DNA of 23,160 nt from Chloroflexota bacterium (GTDB lineage Bacteria > Chloroflexota > Limnocylindria > P2-11E): NCBI GenBank assembly GCA_005889445.1, contig VBGS01000088.1, positions 1 to 23,160 of the forward strand, given 5' to 3'. The notes beneath the pieces are model-generated. The model searched no databases. It had not been told where the DNA came from and saw only the letters and a program-made list of their open reading frames with translations. Position 1 is the stretch's first letter, and every line of letters starts with the position of its first letter. The translations under genes were made by a program, and so were the position numbers. Below are positions 12,635 to 20,084 of this stretch, in pieces.

Positions 12635-14455
12635 TCACGCACTGGGTAAGGTGAAGAAGAACGTTGCGCCTTCGCCTGGCGTCGACTCTGCCCACACGTC
12701 GCCGCCATGCCGACGTATGACGCGACGCACCGTGGCGAGCCCGATGCCATTGCCCTCGAACTCGCGCGGCGAGTGCAGGCGCTCGAAGGGCGTGAACAGC
12801 TTCGCCTGGTAGGTCTGATCGAACCCAACGCCGTTGTCGCGCACGAAGAACGCTTTGGGACCGCTGCCGTTGGTCACTCCGAGCTCGATGCTGGGCTGCT
12901 TCACCGGCCGGGTGAACTTGAACGCGTTCCCGATGAGGTTGTCGAGCACGACACGGAGGAGGCCCTCATCGCCGGCCGCGCGCAGCCCGTCGACGGCGCG
13001 AAACGCGACCGAGCGTTCGGGCTCGCGCTCGGCATGCTCGGCCGCGACCCGCCGCGCGAGACCGGAAAGGTCGATGGGCATCAGGTGCAGCTCGGCACGG
13101 CCGGTCCGCGAGAGCTGGAGGAGATCGTCGATCAGCTGGCCCATGTTCTGCGCGGCACGCCGGATCCGGCCGAGATGCTCCCGGCCATCGTCGCCGAGGA
13201 CGGCCGACTTCTCGTCGATAAGGATCTCGCTGAAGCCGTCGATCGCGCGCAGCGGCGCGCGGAGGTCGTGCGAGACCGCGTACGCGAACGAGGCGAGCTC
13301 TTCGTTGGTCGCGTTCACCTCGGCAACCCGCTGCTCGAGCTCGCTGTTGAGCTCACGGACCTCGCCGAACAGATCCTGGTTCCGAAGGATGAGCGCAAGC
13401 TGCTTGGCGAGGATCTCCACGAGCTCGAGATCCTCCTCGGCGAAGAGCGGCGCGCGGAACGCGTACGCCGCCAGCACCCCGTAGCGCGTTTCGCCGAAGC
13501 TGATGGGCGCCGCCAGCACGGACCGCAGGCTCATGGCCCGCGCGCGATCCGGGAAGGTCGTCCCGTTCCGGTCCTCGATGCGGACCATCGCGCGCTGCTG
13601 GACGAAAGCAGGCCCCGCCGCCGCCTCAATCGGGGGTACCTCGCTGATCTGGCCATCGGTGACTTGGAAACGGAGCATCTGCCGCTCCTCGTTCCAAACG
13701 CCGACCGCGGCTACGTCCGCGCCCAACGCCGTGCGGACCAGGTGAGCCATCTGCCGGGCGAGATCGTCGGGCGAGCCAAGCGAGCGCTGCAAGGCCTGTG
13801 TCATGAACGCACGCAGCTCTGGCTCCGCCCACGAGCGTCGGAGGAAATGCGGCGTCGAGAAGCCGACGTAATACGCCAACGCTGACGCGAGCGCCAGGAC
13901 GTTCGTCGCGAACGAGAGCTGCGGGACCAGCACGATGAGCCCAACGGCGCCGATCGCCGCGCCGAGCATCGCGGTCCCCAGGGCGATCGCGCCCAGACGG
14001 GGCCGAACTATGCCTGTCGCGCGGCGGCTCGCGCGGAAGACGACGACCGCGCCGTACGTCTCGCAGACCGCGAAGTACGCGACGATCACGAGCGTGATCG
14101 GCAGCAGCGCCTCGCGCGGCGCGAGCGCGAACGCGGTCGTCGCGATGATCCAGCCGGCGAACGCCGATGGCAGCACGAGCTTCGGCAATCCCGTCAGGTC
14201 GTTGACGAGCCGGAGGGTCAAGAATGGGAGCGCGAGGAGCAGGCCCACGACGACGACACCAAGCCAGGCCGGAGCCTGGATCGCGAGCGCTTTGAGCATC
14301 ACGCTCTCGACCACGATGGCAGCGGCCGCGCCGAAAAAGAGCGCGGCATCGATGTGCGATCGGCGCGGCCTCTTGATCGCACGCCGCAGGACGACCAGGA
14401 AGATCAGGACAAAAACGACGTCGCTCGTGTACTGGATGAGCTCGTTGGCGCTCAC
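12635..14455 (-). CDS. Membrane sensor histidine kinase (7TM-GAF-HisKA-HATPase)
   Basis: A 606-residue kinase. Seven hydrophobic helices span about 8-200, a GAF-like domain 205-360 (APISFGETRYGVLAAYA at 316-332), then a short coiled region (ELNSELEQRVAEVNATNEEL). The dimerisation helix has H396 in AVSHDLRAPLRAIDGFSEIL. The ATPase domain has N506/N510, VRDNGVGF (538-545) and EFEGNGIGLA (565-574). The catalytic half is the phytochrome-kinase type that usually partners Rcp1-like receivers, and such a receiver is encoded two genes upstream. GTG 14455..14453 overlaps the previous stop as GTGA; longer in-frame extensions run antisense-like through the EAL gene and are rejected. The sensor region is paralogous to the kinase at 9556-11382. 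Confidence 0.93.
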   Translation of the reverse strand: MSANELIQYTSDVVFVLIFLVVLRRAIKRPRRSHIDAALFFGAAAAIVVESVMLKALAIQAPAWLGVVVVGLLLALPFLTLRLVNDLTGLPKLVLPSAFAGWIIATTAFALAPREALLPITLVIVAYFAVCETYGAVVVFRASRRATGIVRPRLGAIALGTAMLGAAIGAVGLIVLVPQLSFATNVLALASALAYYVGFSTPHFLRRSWAEPELRAFMTQALQRSLGSPDDLARQMAHLVRTALGADVAAVGVWNEERQMLRFQVTDGQISEVPPIEAAAGPAFVQQRAMVRIEDRNGTTFPDRARAMSLRSVLAAPISFGETRYGVLAAYAFRAPLFAEEDLELVEILAKQLALILRNQDLFGEVRELNSELEQRVAEVNATNEELASFAYAVSHDLRAPLRAIDGFSEILIDEKSAVLGDDGREHLGRIRRAAQNMGQLIDDLLQLSRTGRAELHLMPIDLSGLARRVAAEHAEREPERSVAFRAVDGLRAAGDEGLLRVVLDNLIGNAFKFTRPVKQPSIELGVTNGSGPKAFFVRDNGVGFDQTYQAKLFTPFERLHSPREFEGNGIGLATVRRVIRRHGGDVWAESTPGEGATFFFTLPSA

Positions 14456-17124
14456 GACTCGGCGACCGCCATCCAGGCCTCGATCTCGATCGCCGGAAGG
14501 GCGCGGCTGAAGAGGAAGCCCTGAGCGCGATCGCAGTGGAGCGCCTTTAGCGCTTCCAGCGTCGCCACGTCCTCGACGCCCTCGGCGACGACCTCGAGAC
14601 CGAGGCCGTGACCGAGCTGGATCGTTGCCTGCACGATCGCGGCGCTCGACGCGTCCACGGTCATCGTTCCGACGAACGAGCGGTCGATCTTCACCTCGTC
14701 GACATCGAGACGGTTGAGATAGGCGAGCGAGGAGTAGCCGGTGCCGAAGTCGTCGATCGCGACCCGGACCCCCAGCGCGCGAAGCCGGGCCAGGATCTCG
14801 ATCGCGCCCTTGGGATCCGCCATGACGTCGCTCTCGGTGATCTCGAGGTCGAGCCACGCCGGCTCACACCGCGTCGAACGCAGCAGGTCGCGCACGATCT
14901 GCGGGAGCTCCGCGTCGTGGAGCGTTCGCATCGAAAGGTTGACCGCGACCGCGAGATCGTGCCCGGCGTCGCGCCACAGGCGGCACTGACGAAGCGCGGC
15001 GGCCATGACCCATCTGGTGAGCGGCTTCATCAGCCCGGCGCGCTCCGCGAGAGGAATGAACTCATTCGGCTGGACCATGCCTCGCTGCGGGTGATGCCAG
15101 CGGAGCAGCGCCTCCATGACGCGCGGCCGCGAGCTGAGCTCGACGATCGGCTGGTAATGGAGCAGCAGCTGTCCTTCGTCGATCGCCTGCCGAAGCTGCG
15201 CCATGAGGGCCAGCCTCGAGGGCGCGTACTGGTCGTCGGCGGTCGCGTACGCGGCCGTACCCACGCCGCGGCGTTTCGCGGCTTCCAGAGCGACCTCCGA
15301 GCACCGGATCAGAGAGTCTGGATCGGCGCCATCGCGCGGGAACGTGGCCGCGCCGACGCTCGCGCGGATGAGCAGCAGCTGGCCGAATGCCGAGAACGGA
15401 CGCTCGAAGACCTCGAGCACCCGACGCGCCATCGCGAGCGCCTCGCTCGGGCCCGCACCGCCGAGCAGAAGCGCGAACTCGTCGCCACCGACCCGCGCGA
15501 TGTCGCCAAGGCCCTCGACGCCGCGGCGCAGCCGGGGGCCGATCTCGCGGAGCACGGCGTCGCCGACTTCGTGGCCAAACGCGTCGTTCGTGTCCTTGAA
15601 GTGATCGAGATCGATGAGCAGCACGCTGAGGGGTTCGCTCTTCGCCTCGGCGGCCGCGATGCCTTCGCGCAAACGATCGCGAAACAGCGTCCGGTTCGGC
15701 AGCTGTGTCGCGACGTCGAAGTGAGCGAGCCGCTCGAGCTCGACCTCGCGAGCTCGGGCTTCGGCCATGAGGCGATCGTTCTCGAGCGCGGTCGAGATGT
15801 GATCGGCAAAGCGCTGCAACAGGCGCACCTCGCGAGCTGCGAAGTGGCGCTCCGAAGGCGCACCCACGACCAGTGCGCCGACGACGGCGTTGTTCCGTTC
15901 GATCGGCACCGCGAGGCCGATGCGCAGACCGGTGCGCGCCTGGAACGCTTCGGGAGGTTCGGAGCCGCCTGCCAGCTGGACCTCTCCCGTGACCAGCGCG
16001 CGACTGACCACGCCGTCGGCGATCGGGTAGTGGCTTCCGATGGCATCGTCGGGGATGGCCACGCCGGCAACGACGTGGAAGCCATCCGGATCTGTGATCA
16101 CGAGCGCGGCGGACTCGACGGAAGCCAGTCGCCGCAGCGCGGCGAGGATCGCGTTCAGCGTGTCCCTCGCAACGGTACCGGCGGCGATCAGCCGGCTCGC
16201 CTCGGCGAGGGCTTCGGCCTCCTGTCGCTCGCGCTCGGCCTCATTGAAGAGGCGACCAGCCTCGACGGTCGGGGCGATCTCCGACGCGAGAAGCTGCAGC
16301 AGCTGCGTCTGGTCCTGGTTGAACGAGCGCGGTCGAAGCGAAGCGACCACGAGCGAACCGATCGCGCGGTCGCCGAGGAGGAGCGGCACGGCGAGCGCGC
16401 TCTTCACCAGCGCCGAGTTCAACGGGATCGCGAGCTTCCACATCCCGTAGTCGTCGACGATCACCGCATCGCGGCGTTCGAAGGCGAGGCCGCTCGCGCC
16501 CTCGCCGGAACGGAGCGTCGCCGCCCGCAGGACCTCCGCGGGGCCGTCCCCGGCGAGGAGGCGAAGCACACCCGCCTCGGCGTCCCAGAGATGGAGGAAC
16601 GAGCCGTCCGCCGCGAGGAGGACGCGGGCGTGCTTGACGCCGAGCGCCGCGACAGCGGCCGGCTCGGGTAGACGGCCGACCGCGCTGGCTACGTCGCGCA
16701 TCGCGGCGAACGCCCGCTCGAGGTCCCGGCGCGCCACTCGCCCGGCCGCCTGGCGAAGCTCGCGCTCGAGGATGGCGCCCAGACGTCGGGTCTTTCCTTT
16801 GACCAGGTAGTCGTTCGCGCCCGCGCGCATCGCCTCGACGGCGATGTCCTCGCCCATCGTGCCCGAGAGGATGATGAACGGCACGTCCGGATCGCGGCCG
16901 CGCACCATGCGCAGGGCCATCTGCGACCCGAAGCTGGGCATCGAGTGATCCGAGAAGACCACGTCCCAGATTCCCGAGGCGAGCGCGACCTCGAGGCCAG
17001 CGCGGTCGTCGACGCGCTCGTAGGTCAGGTCGTAGCCGGCCGTCCGGAGCTCGCGCGCGAGGAGGTCGGCGTCATCAGCCGAGTCTTCGACGATGAGCGC
17101 GCGGAGCGGTTGCCGCGCGGTCAC
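14452..17124 (-). CDS. REC-GAF-GAF-GGDEF-EAL cyclic-di-GMP signalling protein
   Basis: An 890-residue cytoplasmic protein. Receiver 8-125 has E13/D14, phosphoacceptor D59 (FSDHSMP) and K109. Two GAF-like domains follow, about 140-290 and 305-450. The diguanylate cyclase domain (465-625) has DLDHFKDTND at 505-514 and an intact GGDEF at 546-550. The phosphodiesterase domain (635-885) has EALLRW at 671-676, the metal-site acids E764 and D791/D792, K812, E848 and Q868. Both active sites look complete, so both synthesis and hydrolysis of c-di-GMP are possible. The allosteric I-site RxxD before GGDEF is not conserved (E537 and G540 at its Arg and Asp positions). GTG 17124 overlaps the Rcp1-type receiver stop, and its own stop overlaps the kinase start, making a three-gene translationally coupled unit. 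Confidence 0.94.
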   Translation of the reverse strand: MTARQPLRALIVEDSADDADLLARELRTAGYDLTYERVDDRAGLEVALASGIWDVVFSDHSMPSFGSQMALRMVRGRDPDVPFIILSGTMGEDIAVEAMRAGANDYLVKGKTRRLGAILERELRQAAGRVARRDLERAFAAMRDVASAVGRLPEPAAVAALGVKHARVLLAADGSFLHLWDAEAGVLRLLAGDGPAEVLRAATLRSGEGASGLAFERRDAVIVDDYGMWKLAIPLNSALVKSALAVPLLLGDRAIGSLVVASLRPRSFNQDQTQLLQLLASEIAPTVEAGRLFNEAERERQEAEALAEASRLIAAGTVARDTLNAILAALRRLASVESAALVITDPDGFHVVAGVAIPDDAIGSHYPIADGVVSRALVTGEVQLAGGSEPPEAFQARTGLRIGLAVPIERNNAVVGALVVGAPSERHFAAREVRLLQRFADHISTALENDRLMAEARAREVELERLAHFDVATQLPNRTLFRDRLREGIAAAEAKSEPLSVLLIDLDHFKDTNDAFGHEVGDAVLREIGPRLRRGVEGLGDIARVGGDEFALLLGGAGPSEALAMARRVLEVFERPFSAFGQLLLIRASVGAATFPRDGADPDSLIRCSEVALEAAKRRGVGTAAYATADDQYAPSRLALMAQLRQAIDEGQLLLHYQPIVELSSRPRVMEALLRWHHPQRGMVQPNEFIPLAERAGLMKPLTRWVMAAALRQCRLWRDAGHDLAVAVNLSMRTLHDAELPQIVRDLLRSTRCEPAWLDLEITESDVMADPKGAIEILARLRALGVRVAIDDFGTGYSSLAYLNRLDVDEVKIDRSFVGTMTVDASSAAIVQATIQLGHGLGLEVVAEGVEDVATLEALKALHCDRAQGFLFSRALPAIEIEAWMAVAES

Positions 17125-17570
17125 TTGGGCGGTGTCCGCAGGGGCATCTCGTTGAGGACGAGCCAGTACAGTCCGATCTCGCGAGCCGCATCGATGAAGC
17201 GCGAGAAGTCGACGGGCTTCCGGATGTAGCTGTTCGCGCGCAGCTCGTATCCCCTGACGAGATCCGACTCCACGCTGGACGATGTGAGGATCACGACGGG
17301 CAGGTAGCTGGTCGAAGAGTTTGCGCGGATCTGCCGGAGCACCTCGAGACCGTCGACCTTGGGCAGCTTGAGGTCGAGGAGCACGACCTGCGGATCGACG
17401 TCGCGCTTGTCATCGAGCAGCCACTCGAGGGCCTCGGCGCCGTCGCGCTTCACGATGATCTCGTTGGTGAGGTTGTTCTTTCGGAACGCCCGGAGAGTCA
17501 GCGCCTCATCGTCGGGGTTGTCCTCCACGAGGAGGATCGCTCCGCCGCGGCGCCGGGAGGGACCACCCAC
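17121..17570 (-). CDS. Rcp1-type single-domain response regulator
   Basis: A 149-residue lone receiver of the cyanobacterial/phytochrome Rcp1 type. It opens with ILLVEDNPDDEALTLRAF (acidic pair E16/D17), has phosphoacceptor D66 in LLDLKLPKVDG and Lys118 in YIRKPVDF, and carries the longer alpha-4/C-terminal region of this subfamily (GYELRANSYI). In other bacteria such receivers accept phosphate from phytochrome-type kinases, matching the kinase at 12635-14455 in the same unit. The start is GTG 17570..17568, the only in-frame start before a TGA, with a weak AGGA about 10 nt upstream. It is the first gene of the operon. The 199-nt gap before it contains a perfect 9-bp hairpin. Confidence 0.9.
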   Translation of the reverse strand: MGGPSRRRGGAILLVEDNPDDEALTLRAFRKNNLTNEIIVKRDGAEALEWLLDDKRDVDPQVVLLDLKLPKVDGLEVLRQIRANSSTSYLPVVILTSSSVESDLVRGYELRANSYIRKPVDFSRFIDAAREIGLYWLVLNEMPLRTPPK

Positions 17571-17668
17571 CGAGGTCGTGTCCTGGCTCAGACACGCTTC
17601 TTACGGGGTAAAGCCAGGGCCGGATAGACATACTTACGTATAGGTCTCGCCTGCTCGCTCGGTCCTCC

Positions 17669-17691
17669 ACCAGTCGGAATGGCCGACTGGT
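17669..17691. repeat. Perfect inverted repeat in intergenic region
   Basis: The arms are ACCAGTCGG (17669-17677) and CCGACTGGT (17683-17691), 9 bp perfect with a five-base spacer AATGG. It lies in the 17571-17769 gap between two receiver genes. No T-run follows on either strand, so an operator or RNA hairpin is as likely as a terminator. Confidence 0.5.
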
Positions 17692-17769
17692 CGAGCGAAA
17701 CGGTATTCCGCGGCCGCGGATCGCCAGATCGGACCGGAACGCCGCTGACACCGCGGCGAGCGCGGGACG

Positions 17770-18132
17770 TTAGATGAGCGCTCGGCTCACCTCGTGAACC
17801 AGCTCTTCGACGACGAAGGGCTTCCTGAAAAGCCGCGCCGCGCCGAGCTTCGTCGCGATCGCCGGCGCGTCGTCTCGCCCGCTCACCACAACGATCGGCA
17901 CGTCCTTCGCCGCGGGGTGACGCGAGCGCCATCGTTCGACAAAGTCGGCGCCGTCCATCTCCGGGAGACCGAGATCGAGGACCACGACCGAAGGCGGAAC
18001 GGCGAGCGCGCTCCGGAGCGCGTGCGTGCCGTCCATCGCCGCAAGCACGTCTATCCCGCTGTCGCTGAGGGATTCGACGATCAGACGGCGGACGGTGGGG
18101 TCGTCTTCGATCACAAGGACGCGACGCTTCAC
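17770..18132 (-). CDS. Lone receiver-domain response regulator
   Basis: A CheY-like receiver of 120 residues: acidic pocket E9/D10/D11, phosphoacceptor D53 in VVVLDLGLPEMDG, Ser84 in VVVSGRDD and K104 in LFRKPF. There is no output domain. The frame extends to a TTG at 18180, but that codon lies within a TTGACA promoter-like hexamer. GTG 18132..18130 gives MKRRVLVIEDD, the normal receiver N-terminus. The nearest kinase genes are those at 12635 and 9556; which one phosphorylates it cannot be told. It is transcribed apart from the Rcp1 operon, with 199 nt and an inverted repeat in between. Confidence 0.88.
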   Translation of the reverse strand: MKRRVLVIEDDPTVRRLIVESLSDSGIDVLAAMDGTHALRSALAVPPSVVVLDLGLPEMDGADFVERWRSRHPAAKDVPIVVVSGRDDAPAIATKLGAARLFRKPFVVEELVHEVSRALI

Positions 18133-18145
18133 GGTGGAAGGATTG

Positions 18146-18176
18146 ATGGTATGTCGCAGCGGCGTAACCGTGTCAA
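18146..18176 (-). promoter_or_regulatory. Promoter with consensus -35 before receiver gene
   Basis: A perfect TTGACA (18176..18171) is followed by either CATACC at 17-nt spacing or TACCAT (18151..18146) at 19-nt spacing. The GTG at 18132 lies 13 nt past TACCAT with no Shine-Dalgarno. This supports the shorter start. Confidence 0.5.
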
Positions 18177-18209
18177 CCAACAGACGTGTAAACGAGCCCT
18201 CCGTCGGCG

Positions 18210-18467
18210 CTAGATCCCCTTCACCAGATCGGCGATGCCGACGTCCAATCGCTTAGCGAAATGGGCCAGAGCGGCGAGCGAGGGAGCGACCCGGCCGGTC
18301 TCCATCTTCCAGACGTACTGCCTTTGGAAATAGACCACGCCCTTGGTCGTCGCTCCGAGCTGGGCCATCGTCAGGCCCCTCTGCTCGCGAAGCGTGCGGA
18401 TGCGCTTTCCCACCTTCTTCAGAAGGCGCGCCTCTCCGGGAACGTCTGGATTCACGCGCGCCGGCAT
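18210..18467 (-). CDS. XRE-family helix-turn-helix regulator
   Basis: An 85-residue DNA-binding protein made of one Cro/C1-type helix-turn-helix. IRTLREQRGLTMAQLGATT (about 23-41) forms the first helices, followed by the recognition-helix region ending in QYVWKMETGRVAPSLAALAHFAKRLDVGIADL. The N-terminal 20 residues are basic. There is no sensor or oligomerisation domain. The start is ATG 18467..18465, overlapping the hydrolase gene by 16 nt, with GGAG 6 nt upstream. It is the last gene of a dehydrogenase-hydrolase-regulator unit and could autoregulate it, though I see no operator. The segment TTKGVVYFQRQYVW is an unusually long insertion before the recognition helix. Confidence 0.85.
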   Translation of the reverse strand: MPARVNPDVPGEARLLKKVGKRIRTLREQRGLTMAQLGATTKGVVYFQRQYVWKMETGRVAPSLAALAHFAKRLDVGIADLVKGI

Positions 18468-19075
18468 ACGAACTCCACGATCGCACCAAGCGCTTCCTCG
18501 CCGTAGCTCGCGACGAACATAGCACGCGAATGTTCGCTCCCGCCGAAGAAGAGCAGCGTCTTCGGTCGAGCGGCATCAGTGAAGCACGCGAACACGTTCG
18601 GCGCGGCGCGCAGCGTGTCTCGATCCGCGCACACGAAGAGCTTTCGGCCGGTGATCTTCTTGGCGAGCTCGTCGGGTACCGCGACCACCGGCGCCGAGAC
18701 GGCGACGACGCACTCCACGTCCTTCTCGAAGCTCGAGACAAGCACCGCGCTGCCGCCCATCGATGAGCCGACGAGCGCGATCTCGGCGGCGCCGCGCTCG
18801 CGGAGCGCGGCCTTCGCCGCGCGCAGATCGGCGACCGGCGTCCACGGCGTTGGGGGTCGGTACCGGTTCGTCTTTCCGGTCGAGCGCCCGTATCCGCGAA
18901 GATCGACCGCGAGCGCGGGAACGCCGCGTTCCGCAAAGCGCGGCGCGATCTCGCGCCATCCGGAGGCGTCCCAGTTCTGGCCGTGAACGAGGATCGCCGC
19001 TCGCTTCGCCGGAAGCGCGCCGTACAGATCGGCGTGCAGCGTTTCGGAGTCGCTCCGAAAGCTCAGCCCGCTCAC
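18452..19075 (-). CDS. Alpha/beta hydrolase
   Basis: A compact 207-residue alpha/beta-hydrolase. The oxyanion strand is ILVHGQNWDASGW (28-40), the nucleophile elbow GSSMGG (103-108) has Ser105, the acid is probably Asp151 or Asp153 (CADRD), and the catalytic base is His182 (GGSEHSRAMF). VDLRGYGRS (58-65) is the usual second-strand signature. There is no signal peptide, so it is cytoplasmic. Size and lack of a cap domain suggest an esterase or dienelactone-hydrolase-like enzyme, but the substrate is unknown. GTG 19075..19073 overlaps the dehydrogenase stop (GTGA), so it is translationally coupled to it. This link is the only clue to pathway. Confidence 0.87.
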   Translation of the reverse strand: MSGLSFRSDSETLHADLYGALPAKRAAILVHGQNWDASGWREIAPRFAERGVPALAVDLRGYGRSTGKTNRYRPPTPWTPVADLRAAKAALRERGAAEIALVGSSMGGSAVLVSSFEKDVECVVAVSAPVVAVPDELAKKITGRKLFVCADRDTLRAAPNVFACFTDAARPKTLLFFGGSEHSRAMFVASYGEEALGAIVEFVCRRA

Positions 19076-20028
19076 GGCACTGGGTCCAGCAGCGGTTTGC
19101 GCTCGAGGAACGCGACGATGTTCTCGGCGGCTCGTACGGCCATTCGCGTTCGGGTGCGCTCCGACGCCGACGCGATATGCGGGAGCAGCACCGCGTTCTC
19201 GAGCGCAAGCAGGGCCGGCTCGACGGCCGGCTCGCGCTCGAAGACGTCAAGACCGGCCCCGGCGATGACGTGCTGACGAAGGGCGTCGGCGAGCGCCTTC
19301 TCGTCGACGACCGGCCCGCGCGAGGTGTTGATGAGGACGGCAGTCGGCTTCATACGGCGAAGGCGGTTCGCGTCGATCAGGTGCCGGGTCTCCGCGAGGA
19401 GCGGCACGTGAAGCGACACGAAGTCGCTTCGCGCCAGGAGGTCGTCAAGATCCGCGACGAAGGTCGCTGACAGCTCGCGCTCCGCGTCCTCGTTACGGCG
19501 CGCGTCGTGGTAGAGGATGCTCATGGAGAAGCCCCGCGCGCGCCGGCTGACGGCACGCCCGATGCGGCCCATGCCGACGATCCCAAGCGTCGCGTGGTGC
19601 ACGTCCTGGCCCGTGAACATGAACGGTGTCCAGCCGCGGTACTTCCCCGCTCGCAGGAAGCGCTCCGCTTCGCCAAGCCGCCGGGCCGTGGCGAGCAACA
19701 GCGCGAAGGCGCCATCCGCGGTGGTCTCGTCGAGGATGCCCGGCGCGAACGTCACCGGGATGCCGCGCTCCTTTGCCGCGCCGACGTCGATGTTGTCGTA
19801 GCCGGTGCCCATCGTGGCGATCATCCGCAGGCGCTCGGCGCGCCGGATCGCGTCGCCGGTGACCGGATTCGCCGGGAGCGTGTAGACGACGTCGGCGTCC
19901 TTGATCATCCGCGCGACCTCATCGGCCGTCGGGACCGGCGGGTCAGCTGGTCCCACGATGACCTCGCCGCGCGGCCGCAGTATCGCAAGCGCGTCCTCCG
20001 CAACGGGGCGCGTGACGACGATCTTCAC
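19072..20028 (-). CDS. D-2-hydroxyacid dehydrogenase (glyoxylate/hydroxypyruvate reductase type)
   Basis: An NAD(P)-dependent dehydrogenase of 318 residues. The substrate-loop MGTGYDNID (73-81), the Rossmann motif GMGRIG (152-157) and the catalytic triad R237 (NTSRGPVVDE), E266 (DVFEREP) and H284 (LLPHIASAS) are all present. MGTGYDNID and the overall length fit glyoxylate or hydroxypyruvate reductases rather than phosphoglycerate dehydrogenase, since there is no ACT domain. The acidic residue usually ending beta-2 is near YHDARRN (173-179), compatible with NAD. GTG 20028..20026 gives a normal N-terminus (MKIVVTRPV); earlier in-frame codons to 20091 are antisense to the divergent methyltransferase. 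A weak TATGCT box lies 11 nt upstream. It heads an operon with the hydrolase and XRE regulator. Confidence 0.9.
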   Translation of the reverse strand: MKIVVTRPVAEDALAILRPRGEVIVGPADPPVPTADEVARMIKDADVVYTLPANPVTGDAIRRAERLRMIATMGTGYDNIDVGAAKERGIPVTFAPGILDETTADGAFALLLATARRLGEAERFLRAGKYRGWTPFMFTGQDVHHATLGIVGMGRIGRAVSRRARGFSMSILYHDARRNEDAERELSATFVADLDDLLARSDFVSLHVPLLAETRHLIDANRLRRMKPTAVLINTSRGPVVDEKALADALRQHVIAGAGLDVFEREPAVEPALLALENAVLLPHIASASERTRTRMAVRAAENIVAFLERKPLLDPVP

Positions 20029-20072
20029 GGGCCGCCGGAAGCATATGTCCGTCGCGCGACGCGCGGCTCCGC

Positions 20073-20078
20073 CAGAAT
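20073..20078 (+). promoter_or_regulatory. Candidate leaderless -10 box for methyltransferase
   Basis: CAGAAT on the plus strand, 6 nt before GTG 20085, with no Shine-Dalgarno. It lies in the 56-nt gap between divergent starts. Confidence 0.35.
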
Positions 20079-20084
20079 CGCGTC

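Noticed and set aside
14608..16671. 687-codon plus-strand open frame opposite the c-di-GMP gene
   Set aside because: Antisense frame of a clear REC-GAF-GAF-GGDEF-EAL gene; Arg/Glu/His-rich translation with no domain, a common artefact in GC-rich DNA.
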